Shown piece by piece: positions 24,417-31,427 of a DNA stretch of 32,551 nt. This stretch comes from Nitrospirae bacterium GWB2_47_37. GTDB lineage: Bacteria > Nitrospirota > Thermodesulfovibrionia > Thermodesulfovibrionales > Dissulfurispiraceae. The translations under genes were made by a program, and so were the position numbers. The stretch covers positions 1-32,551 of the forward strand of contig MHDU01000015.1 in the NCBI GenBank assembly GCA_001803635.1. The letters are read 5' to 3'. The notes beneath the pieces were generated by a model. The model was given only the letters and a program-made list of their open reading frames with translations, was not told where the DNA came from and searched no databases. Each line of letters begins with the position of its first letter. Within the stretch, counting starts at the first letter, position 1.

Positions 24417-25099
24417 TGCTCTGTTTAAAAATATTCAAAAAACAGGCCGAAGGAACGGGCATGGGACTGAAACCCGCGCCTGCAATAGACCTTTCTACCC
24501 CTATAGACATGTGTCCTTATGTCGTCATAGACACGGAACTTACAGGGCTGAATCCCAAAAAAGATTCCATCGTATCCATGGGGGCGCTGAAGATGTCGGG
24601 AGGCAGGATAGAGGTAGGCAATTTTTATTACAGGGTCGTGGCGCCCGAAACCGAATTGACGGGCAGCAGCGTCGTGATTCACGGTATTACGCCGTCCGAG
24701 GCCGCGGAATGGCCCGATATAGAAATGCTGCTTCCGGAATTTTACGATTACTGCAAGAACAGCATTATTGTAGGCCATTTCCTGAACCTCGACATGTCGG
24801 TAATAAACAGGGAAATGAGGAGGCTGACCGGCCGCCGTTTCGAGAATCTCTCGGTTGATACATACAAGATATACGAGTGGATTAAAGTCCACAGCGGCGA
24901 CTCCAGCAGGCATTTCGGAGCGAACGGAAACGGCGACCTGTTTTCGATAGCGAAGAAATATCAGATCCGGACGTCGGAAGCTCACAATGCGTTGACCGAC
25001 GCTTTCATAACCGCTCAGCTTTTTCAGAGGTTTTTAAGCCGCCTGCCCGGTTTAGGGGTAAGGACGCTTAATGACCTCAAAAGAATAGGAAAACATTAA
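24416..25099 (+). CDS. DEDDh 3'-5' exonuclease domain protein (DnaQ/PolC-like)
   Basis: This 227-residue stand-alone exonuclease fold has all DEDDh metal ligands: Asp39 and Glu41 (VVIDTELTGLNP), Asp126 (NLDMSVINREM), and His190 with Asp195 (EAHNALTDAF). It is therefore likely active on DNA or RNA 3' ends, although nothing else in this operon concerns DNA replication. The start ATG 24416 shares one base with the stop of DUF294 copy 2, so their production is probably coupled and the two may work together. Such DUF294-exonuclease neighbours of acetate-type symporters recur in other bacteria, as I recall. Their joint function is not known to me. A processive polymerase domain is absent. Confidence 0.88.
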   Translation: MLCLKIFKKQAEGTGMGLKPAPAIDLSTPIDMCPYVVIDTELTGLNPKKDSIVSMGALKMSGGRIEVGNFYYRVVAPETELTGSSVVIHGITPSEAAEWPDIEMLLPEFYDYCKNSIIVGHFLNLDMSVINREMRRLTGRRFENLSVDTYKIYEWIKVHSGDSSRHFGANGNGDLFSIAKKYQIRTSEAHNALTDAFITAQLFQRFLSRLPGLGVRTLNDLKRIGKH

Positions 25100-25122
25100 G
25101 GGAGAGGAGGTGAAACGGGGAG

Positions 25123-25153
25123 AATTTCAAATTTGAGGCTTTAAATTTCAAAT
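25123..25153. repeat. Short direct/inverted repeat before the symporter genes
   Basis: AATTTCAAAT occurs twice, starting 21 bases apart (25123 and 25144), which is two helical turns. ATTTGA and TCAAAT also form an inverted pair across GGCTTTAA. It lies about 20 bases before the symporter small-subunit ATG and could be an operator. AT-rich chance is the main alternative. Confidence 0.4.
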
Positions 25154-25173
25154 CAACAAAAGAGGAGGCAGCA

Positions 25174-25440
25174 ATGGCAGACAAAAAAACGCTCGAAGCG
25201 TACTGGAACGAAAACAAAAAGCTGACGGCATTCACTATGATAATCTGGTTTGTCGTCACGTATGTCGCGGCATTCTTTGCCAAGGATCTGAACAACATCG
25301 TAATATTCGGCTTTCCGTTCGGATACTATATGGCAGCGCAGGGCTCACTCATAGTATTCGTGTGGCTCATATTCAATTATGCCTTCAAGATGAACAAGCT
25401 CGACAGGAAATACGGTGTGCAGGAAGAGGAGGAGGAATAA
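25174..25440 (+). CDS. DUF4212 symporter small subunit
   Basis: This 88-residue membrane protein has two helices (about residues 20-37 and 44-72) and ends in an acidic tail, EEEEE. It matches DUF4212, the small subunit usually encoded immediately before a sodium/solute symporter of the VC_2705 type. The ribosome-binding site AGAGGAGG lies close to ATG 25174. Its stop codon abuts the start of the large subunit with no gap, so the two are made in step. By analogy it is needed for assembly or activity of the acetate-type transporter. The biochemical role is not proven here. Confidence 0.9.
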   Translation: MADKKTLEAYWNENKKLTAFTMIIWFVVTYVAAFFAKDLNNIVIFGFPFGYYMAAQGSLIVFVWLIFNYAFKMNKLDRKYGVQEEEEE

Positions 25441-27447
25441 ATGGCAAAACAAAAATCGGCGTTTCTCGATAACTTAGGCAAAATCTATCTGATGTACACC
25501 GGCATTTTCATCGCTTTTGTCATAGGACTCGGCATAGCGGAAAAGATGGGAATGTCCAATAAGACTATGGGTTATATGTTCATGGGCGTTACCATCGGCG
25601 TTTATGCCTTGATAGGCGTATTGTCGAGGACCGCGAAGATATCCGAGTACTATGTTGCAGGAAGATCGGTCCCCGCGTTTTTTAACGGAATGGCGACAGG
25701 CTCGGACTGGATGTCCGCCGCGTCCTTCATCGGAATGGCCGGAACAATTTTCGGCCTCGGCTATGACGGTCTCGCGTACATTATGGGATGGACGGGCGGC
25801 TACGTGCTTTTAGCGGTATTCCTCGGCCCGTACCTCAGAAAATTCGGACAATACACTATTCCGGACTTCCTTGGAGCGCGTTACGGCGGACATGCGGCGC
25901 GCACAATCGGAATTATTGCGGCTATCACGGCTTCATTCACCTATCTGATAGCGCAGGTTACAGGCGTCGGTATCATCATGAGCCGCTTCCTCGCCATCGA
26001 CTTTCAGGTCGGCGTCTTCGTCGGTTTGGCGGGAATTCTCGTATGCTCGATGCTCGGCGGTATGAAGGCCGTTACATGGACGCAGGTCGCGCAGTACATT
26101 ATCCTCATCGTCGCGTATCTTACGCCTGTTACGGTTATGTCGTATAAAGCAACAGGCGTTCCGATATCGCAAATAATGTACGGTCAGGTTCTCCAGAAAA
26201 TAGACGCGAAAGAAAAGGCCATAAACGCAGACGCGAAAGAGGCTGAAGTGCGGGCGTTATGGAAAAAAGAGGTCGCAAAGATCGACGCGGATATAAAGGG
26301 CTTGCCGGCAAGCCTCGACCAAAAGAAGCAGGACCTCGATGCAAAACTTGCCGCACTTCCCGCAGACGCGCCTGCTAAAGGCAGGGAGGCTGTAGAAAAG
26401 GCGATCAAGGGACTCCCAAAAAACCCTGAAGAAGCAAAAGAAAAATGGACTGCGGCCAAAACCGCGGCGGCCGGCAAATCAAAGCCGATCAAACCTTACC
26501 TTGAGCCTTTCGCAAGGCTGGACATGAAGAACATGCTTGCCCTTACCTTCTGCCTTATGGTCGGAACAGCGGGACTGCCGCACATACTGATGCGTTATTA
26601 CACTGTTCCGTCGGTTAAGGACGCGCGCATTTCAGTAGGGTGGTCTCTGTTCTTTATATTTCTTCTCTACTTTACGGCCCCGGCATACGCGGCGTTTGCG
26701 CGTAACGAGGTGCTGAGTAACATTGTCGGCCTTCCCATAGCATCTCTTCCAACATGGATGGCTAACTGGGCAAAGGTAGGGCTGGTATCGTTCAAGGACA
26801 TTAACGCCGACGGCATCCTTCAGTTCTATGAGCTGACAATCGGGCCTGACGCTATTGTTCTTGCAACCCCGGAAATAGCCGGACTGCCGTATGTAGTATC
26901 AGGCCTTGTGGCGGCAGGCGGTCTTGCCGCAGCCCTCTCGACAGCGGACGGATTGCTTCTCACGATCTCAAACGCGCTTTCGCACGACCTCTACTACAAA
27001 ATTGTGAACCCGAAGGCGTCGATCCTGAAAAGGCTCACGATTTCGAGAGTTCTGCTCGTGGTCGTTGCTCTCATATCGGCATACGTCGCAACATTCAAGC
27101 TCACCATTATAGTCGAGCTTGTGGCATGGGCGTTCTCCATAGCCGCAGCATCCTTCTTCCCCGCGCTCGTTATGGGAATATGGGACAAACGGGCCAATAA
27201 AGCCGGGGCGCTCGCCGGCATGTGGGCAGGATTCGGGACATGCCTGTTCTACATGATAGGCAGCAGATTCTACGGCCTCGACTGGTGGGGCATAAAGACA
27301 ATCTCATCCGGTCTCTTCGGAATTCCGCTCGGATTCATCACCATTTATGTGGTATCGAGACTGACGGCGGCTCCGACAAAAGAGATGCAGGAACTGGTCG
27401 AAAGCGTAAGAATTCCAAAAGGCGCTGGACAAGCGCACGCAGAATGA
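25441..27447 (+). CDS. Sodium/solute symporter large subunit (VC_2705-type, probable acetate uptake)
   Basis: This is an inner-membrane SSS-family transporter with roughly 13 helices. Typical SSS sequence includes YYVAGRSVPAFFNGMATGSD near residue 70 and the sodium-site region AALSTADGLLLTISNALSHD near residue 500. Related ActP/VC_2705 proteins import acetate or other short carboxylates, and the acetyl-CoA synthetase gene nearby supports this. The protein has 668 residues, longer than the roughly 550 usual in the family. The excess is a charged Ala/Lys/Glu-rich helical insert at about residues 250-355, between membrane segments. It is preceded directly by the small subunit and followed by a stem-loop and yggT. 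Confidence 0.92.
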   Translation: MAKQKSAFLDNLGKIYLMYTGIFIAFVIGLGIAEKMGMSNKTMGYMFMGVTIGVYALIGVLSRTAKISEYYVAGRSVPAFFNGMATGSDWMSAASFIGMAGTIFGLGYDGLAYIMGWTGGYVLLAVFLGPYLRKFGQYTIPDFLGARYGGHAARTIGIIAAITASFTYLIAQVTGVGIIMSRFLAIDFQVGVFVGLAGILVCSMLGGMKAVTWTQVAQYIILIVAYLTPVTVMSYKATGVPISQIMYGQVLQKIDAKEKAINADAKEAEVRALWKKEVAKIDADIKGLPASLDQKKQDLDAKLAALPADAPAKGREAVEKAIKGLPKNPEEAKEKWTAAKTAAAGKSKPIKPYLEPFARLDMKNMLALTFCLMVGTAGLPHILMRYYTVPSVKDARISVGWSLFFIFLLYFTAPAYAAFARNEVLSNIVGLPIASLPTWMANWAKVGLVSFKDINADGILQFYELTIGPDAIVLATPEIAGLPYVVSGLVAAGGLAAALSTADGLLLTISNALSHDLYYKIVNPKASILKRLTISRVLLVVVALISAYVATFKLTIIVELVAWAFSIAAASFFPALVMGIWDKRANKAGALAGMWAGFGTCLFYMIGSRFYGLDWWGIKTISSGLFGIPLGFITIYVVSRLTAAPTKEMQELVESVRIPKGAGQAHAE

Positions 27448-27458
27448 TATAATAAGTA

Positions 27459-27486
27459 CAGGCAGCGGGTAATCGCCCGCTGCCTG
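27459..27486 (+). terminator. Strong stem-loop after the symporter gene
   Basis: An 11-bp perfect stem (CAGGCAGCGGG paired with CCCGCTGCCTG) encloses a six-base loop, TAATCG. Only CTTT follows, so it is a weak terminator or an mRNA stabiliser and attenuator between the symporter and yggT. Confidence 0.5.
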
Positions 27487-27496
27487 CTTTAAAAAC

Positions 27497-27766
27497 ATGA
27501 AAATCTGGATAATACAAATAACGAACTATACTCTTTCGTTTCTGATGTGGATGATCATGGGCAGGATAATCCTCACGCTCATGATCGGGAACAGGCAGAA
27601 CATTATGATGAATGCATTTATAAAAATTACGGAACCGGTTTACAGGATAACGAGGAAGATAATGCCTTTTGCAAAGGAAAGCTGCACACCGGGACTGTCT
27701 ATAGTATTGCTCATTATAATCCGTCTGGCAATTGTGCTGACATTGCAGCCGGGGACTTATAAATAA
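27497..27766 (+). CDS. YggT family membrane protein
   Basis: This 89-residue protein has two hydrophobic segments (about residues 5-28 and 65-84) separated by a basic stretch. The central ITEPVYRITRKIMPF is the recognisable YggT signature of an amphipathic segment between helices. YggT proteins are linked to osmotic tolerance and membrane organisation. Their molecular function is poorly known. The gene sits between the symporter and acetyl-CoA synthetase on the same strand. ATG 27497 lies just after the stem-loop and has no clear ribosome-binding site, so expression may be low or may depend on read-through of that stem-loop. Confidence 0.85.
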   Translation: MKIWIIQITNYTLSFLMWMIMGRIILTLMIGNRQNIMMNAFIKITEPVYRITRKIMPFAKESCTPGLSIVLLIIIRLAIVLTLQPGTYK

Positions 27767-27809
27767 AGTTCATATCATTTTTTGAAAATAATAAGAAAGG
27801 GAGGCACGT

Positions 27810-29786
27810 ATGTCTGAGGCAGGAAAGATCGAGGTTTTATTGTCTGAAAACCGGACGTTTTCGCCGTCTAAGGAATTCAGCGAAAAGGCGCATATCAAGA
27901 GCATGGGGGAGTACGAGAAGATTTACAAACGATCCGTAGAAGACCCGGAAGGTTTCTGGGCTGAGATGGCGGAAAAGAATATAACATGGTTCAAAAAATG
28001 GGACAAGGTTCTGGAATGGGACTTTCACAAGCCGGAGATTAAATGGTTCCAGGGCGGAAAGCTCAATGCTTCCTATAACTGCCTTGACCGTCATCTAAAC
28101 TCGGCTGTCAGAAACAAGGCAGCCCTCATCTGGGAGGCCGACAGCGGGATATACCGGACATATACTTACCAGCAGTTACACTACGAGGTAAACAGGTTCG
28201 CCAATGTCCTGAAAAAACACGGCATAAAAAAAGGCGACCGGGTGACGATATACCTGCCGATGATCCCGGAATTGGCAATCTCCATGTTAGCCTGCGCCCG
28301 CATCGGGGCTATTCACAGCATTGTCTTCGGGGGGTTCAGTTCGCAGGCGCTGCGCGACCGCATTCAGGACTGCAAGTCTAAAATGGTGATTACCGCCGAC
28401 CGGAGCGTCAGGGGCGGCAGGTTCGTGCCTCTCAAGGCAAATTCCGACGCGGCACTGCAGGAATGCCCTGCTGTTGAAAAGGTCATAGTGGTTAAGAGGA
28501 CAGACCAGAACATAGATATGGAGCCCAAAAGGGACCTTTGGTGGGACGAGGAGATGAAGGCGTCCGACATATCCAATTTCTGCGAGCCCGAACAAATGGA
28601 CGCCGAAGACCCGCTTTTCATCCTTTATACCTCCGGTTCAACCGGCAAGCCGAAAGGCGTTCTGCATACTACGGCAGGATATCTTCTTTACACAAATCTC
28701 ACTTTCAAATGGATATTCGACTATCATGACGAGGACATTCATTTCTGCACCGCAGATATCGGATGGGTCACCGGACATAGCTATATCGTTTACGGGCCGT
28801 TGAGCAGCGGGGCTACCAGCCTTATGTTCGAGGGCATCCCGACATATCCGGACGCAGGAAGGTTCTGGGACATCTGCGACAAGCACAAGGTGAATATTTT
28901 CTATACCGCGCCGACCGCCATAAGGGCATTGATGCGTGAAGGCGAAACATGGCCCGCGAAGCACGACCTTTCTTCCTTGAGAGTGCTCGGCTCTGTGGGC
29001 GAGCCGATAAACCCCGAGGCGTGGATGTGGTATCACATTAATATAGGGAAGGAGAAACTTCCGATAGTCGATACATGGTGGCAGACAGAGACCGGCGGAA
29101 TACTCATAACTCCTCTGCCCGGCGCAATGACATTGAAGCCCGGCTCGGCCAACAGGCCGTTTCCCGGCGTAGTTCCGGCTATATTAAAAGAGGACGGCTC
29201 TCCGGCGGGTACGGATGAGGGAGGATACCTCGTCATAGAAAAACCATGGCCCGGCATGATAAGAGGAACATACGGAGACGTTGAAAACAAGAGGATAAAA
29301 GAGGTCTATTTCTCGAGATTCGCCGGCAAGTATCTGACAGGAGACGGCGCGAGGATAGACAAAGACGGAGACTACTGGCTCATGGGCAGGATAGACGATG
29401 TCATAAATATTTCCGGCCACAGGCTCGGCACTGCCGAGGTGGAATCCGCTCTTGTCAGCCATGAGACCGTTGCCGAAGCGGCGGTGGTCGGCTTTCCTCA
29501 CGAAATAAAGGGAGAAGGCATTTACGTCTATGTTACCCTCAAAGACGGACAAACCCCCTCCGATGAACTGAAAAAGATACTTATAGGCCATGTAAGGACA
29601 GTCATAGGCCCTATAGCCACGCCGGACAAACTTCAGTTTGCGCCGGGTCTGCCGAAGACGAGGAGCGGCAAGATAATGAGAAGGATATTAAGAAAGATTG
29701 CGAAAGGAGACGTTGAGGATCTCGGAGATACTTCCACCCTCGCAGACCCCTCGGTAGTGGATGAGCTTCTTAAAGGCAGACTGTAA
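27810..29786 (+). CDS. acs: Acetyl-CoA synthetase (AMP-forming)
   Basis: This enzyme makes acetyl-CoA from acetate, ATP and CoA through acetyl-AMP, the step that follows acetate uptake. The adenylate-forming P-loop [10 protein letters not shown] starts at Thr274. The acetate-type TWWQTETGG motif is present, as is the C-terminal hinge and lid with [17 protein letters not shown]. In that motif, Lys621 is the lysine that protein acetyltransferases switch off in other Acs enzymes. The length of 658 residues is standard. GGGAGG precedes ATG 27810 at good spacing. It follows yggT by 43 bases and ends with a clear intrinsic terminator. The specificity could include propionate, but the tryptophan in TWWQTE favours acetate. 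Confidence 0.93.
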   Translation: MSEAGKIEVLLSENRTFSPSKEFSEKAHIKSMGEYEKIYKRSVEDPEGFWAEMAEKNITWFKKWDKVLEWDFHKPEIKWFQGGKLNASYNCLDRHLNSAVRNKAALIWEADSGIYRTYTYQQLHYEVNRFANVLKKHGIKKGDRVTIYLPMIPELAISMLACARIGAIHSIVFGGFSSQALRDRIQDCKSKMVITADRSVRGGRFVPLKANSDAALQECPAVEKVIVVKRTDQNIDMEPKRDLWWDEEMKASDISNFCEPEQMDAEDPLFILYTSGSTGKPKGVLHTTAGYLLYTNLTFKWIFDYHDEDIHFCTADIGWVTGHSYIVYGPLSSGATSLMFEGIPTYPDAGRFWDICDKHKVNIFYTAPTAIRALMREGETWPAKHDLSSLRVLGSVGEPINPEAWMWYHINIGKEKLPIVDTWWQTETGGILITPLPGAMTLKPGSANRPFPGVVPAILKEDGSPAGTDEGGYLVIEKPWPGMIRGTYGDVENKRIKEVYFSRFAGKYLTGDGARIDKDGDYWLMGRIDDVINISGHRLGTAEVESALVSHETVAEAAVVGFPHEIKGEGIYVYVTLKDGQTPSDELKKILIGHVRTVIGPIATPDKLQFAPGLPKTRSGKIMRRILRKIAKGDVEDLGDTSTLADPSVVDELLKGRL

Positions 29787-29812
29787 ATAAACCATTCGCA
29801 TATTAAGACCTG

Positions 29813-29845
29813 AATAGGGCTGGAAGTTTCCAGCCCTATTTTTTT
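29813..29845 (+). terminator. Rho-independent terminator of acs
   Basis: ATAGGGCTGGAA pairs with TTCCAGCCCTAT around a very tight loop, and seven T residues follow (29839-29845). It lies 27 bases after the acs stop codon and closes the acetate operon. Confidence 0.9.
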
Positions 29846-29863
29846 GCCCACATCCTATTTAGG

Positions 29864-29898
29864 AAGGCATATATGCCTTACATAAAAGGTATATACCT
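29864..29898. promoter_or_regulatory. Two tandem palindromes, candidate operator
   Basis: AAGGCATATATGCCTT (29864-29879) and AGGTATATACCT (29887-29898) are both perfect palindromes with a shared AGG/CCT and TATA core. Their centres are 21 bases apart, two helical turns. They lie upstream of the -35 box of the next gene, which suits an activator of the rhodanese gene. Confidence 0.55.
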
Positions 29899-29919
29899 CG
29901 ATTTTCTTGAAATCAACAG

Positions 29920-29948
29920 TTTACAAGTCAAAAGTTTTATGATATGCT
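29920..29948 (+). promoter_or_regulatory. Candidate promoter of the rhodanese gene
   Basis: TTTACA (29920-29925) and TATGCT (29943-29948) are separated by 17 bases. The start of transcription would be near 29955, leaving a leader of about 70 bases. The -10 is only partly consensus, which fits activation from the palindromes upstream. Confidence 0.45.
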
Positions 29949-29984
29949 AAGTTTATAAATTATGAATATATATAATTCTAAAGT

Positions 29985-29999
29985 TCTGCCTTTGGCAGA
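29985..29999 (+). other. Small hairpin in the rhodanese leader
   Basis: TCTGCC pairs with GGCAGA around TTT, 17 bases before the ribosome-binding site GGAGGGAG (30017-30024). It may stabilise the mRNA or be a protein site. No further structure is clear. Confidence 0.35.
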
Positions 30000-30026
30000 C
30001 ATATTAATCGATATTTGGAGGGAGAT

Positions 30027-31382
30027 ATGAGTAAAAAAAGATTGCTCATAACAGCAGCCCTGCTTATAGCAGCCGGGCTCTTTTCTATCAACTCCACCGT
30101 TTCCGCGCAGGCGAAGCCGCAAACAGCGCCGCCATGTCTGCAATGCCACAAGCCTGATGAAAAGGTTTTACGCGGCGCTCTGGGTAATGTATCCATGAAG
30201 GCCGAGACCATTCAGGTACAGACAGGAGCCGCGGTATGGCTCGTAAAATTCGACGATAACACAAAACTTACAGGCGCCGAAAAACTGAATAAAATACCCA
30301 GGGAAAAGGAAATAGCAATATCCTTTACGGAAAAAGACGGCGGCCTTTATGCCGCGAGCGTATCCGTGAAACCTCCGGCAAAGATAAGGGACGAGCAGTT
30401 TATCAATGCAGGAGAGCTTGCGAAACTTGTTGCCGCAGGCCCCGAACAGGGAAACTTCACACTCGTTGATTCGAGGCCCGCGCCTAAGTTTAACGAGGGC
30501 TTTATACCGGGGGCAATAAATATTTACGACGCCCAATTCGACAAGAACATTGCTAAGCTGCCTAAGGAGAAGGACGAACTTCTCATATTCTACTGCGCCG
30601 GACCTACGTGAAGGCTCAGCCCGTCCTCTGCCGGTAAGGCGGAGAAATTAGGCTACACAAAGGTCAGGATATTTATCGACGGCATGCCTGAGTGGAAAAA
30701 AGCAGGCAACCTTGTAGCATCAACGGTAGCCAATCTTAAAGAGCATATCGATAAGGATATGCCCCATGTGCTTATCGATGCAAGAGACCTTGATGCCGCG
30801 GAAAAAGAGCATATCAAAGGTGCGGCATCCATTCCTCTTTCTGAAATCGTGCCTGCAAAAGACAGGCTGCCCGGAGACAAAAAAGCGCCCATCATTATTT
30901 ACAGTGACTCGGCTAAAACTTCCGAAGACGCATTCAAGACCGTAAGAAAATGGGGCTATCCCAATGTTGCTTACCTTACCGGCGGGATAGAGGCATGGAA
31001 AAATGCCGGAAACCCTGTGATGAGCGGAGAGCTTAAGCAGAATATCGTTTATGCATCCAAGCCGAGGCCGGGAGAAGTAGGCGTCGAAGACTTCAAAAAT
31101 ATTGCAGAGACGCTTCCGAAAGATAAATTCATACTCGACGTAAGGGATGAAGATGAAGCGGCAGACGGAATGTTCAAGGGCGCGAAAAATATCCCGACGC
31201 AGGAAATAAAGGCAAAATTAGCGGACATACCGAAAGACAAGGAAATTATCGCGCATTGCTCGACAGGCGTAAGGGCTGAAATAGCCTATCACGCATTGAA
31301 AGAAGCCGGATATAAGGCAAGGTTCCTGAATGCGAAAATAAAAATAGACAAAGACGGGAAATACGAAATAACCAAAGAATAA
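30027..31382 (+). CDS. Secreted haem c/triple-rhodanese protein with in-frame TGA, probable selenoprotein
   Basis: Read through the TGA at 30609-30611, this is one 451-residue protein. It has a signal peptide (about residues 1-27, ending VSA), one haem c site, CLQCH (Cys37, Cys40, His41), a small beta-rich segment (about 45-115) and three rhodanese domains. Domain 1 has the active loop C-A-G-P-T-U, with Cys190 and selenocysteine 195 at the TGA. Domain 2 has Ser in place of the catalytic Cys (IIIYSDSAKTS). Domain 3 has a normal loop HCSTGVR with Cys411. The frame is unchanged across the TGA and a SECIS-like hairpin follows it. The start ATG 30027 is preceded by GGAGGGAG and is better than the TTG at 30015. 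The likely role is periplasmic sulfur or selenium transfer. A plain nonsense mutation is the alternative. Confidence 0.85.
30618..30654 (+). promoter_or_regulatory. Candidate bacterial SECIS element
   Basis: An apical stem CTCTGCC (30626-30632) pairs with GGCGGAG (30638-30644) around the loop GGTAA. A lower stem AGCC/GGCT joins 30618-30621 to 30651-30654. The loop's G-G-U begins 22 bases after the TGA, within the spacing seen for SelB-dependent elements, whose loop normally contains a G followed by U. It lies inside the coding sequence, as in other bacterial selenoprotein mRNAs. Confidence 0.75.
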
Positions 31383-31427
31383 AAAGTATGGATTAAGGCG
31401 ACCAGTTCGGACCGGTCGCCTTAATCC
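31381..31427 (-). terminator. Terminator of tolB, overlapping its last codons
   Basis: A perfect 14-bp stem (31390-31403 with 31414-31427) encloses a ten-base loop. On the minus strand it is followed by ATACTTTTTATT, a U-rich tract suited to ending tolB. The stem includes the tolB stop codon and final codons. On the plus strand it could also stop rhodanese transcripts, but the T-run there is poor. Confidence 0.75.

Noticed and set aside
25031-25044. GG-N10-GC match inside the exonuclease gene
   Set aside because: The -12 part is CCGC in place of TTGC and it lies in coding sequence. It is a chance match.
27459-27486. Stem-loop as a firm end of the transporter operon
   Set aside because: The stem is strong but only three T residues follow, and yggT starts 11 bases later on the same strand. 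It is kept as a weak terminator or attenuator.
30609-30611. Rhodanese gene as a pseudogene or as two separate genes
   Set aside because: The frame and the domain continue unchanged across the TGA, no ribosome-binding site precedes the ATG at 30684, and a SECIS-like hairpin follows the TGA.
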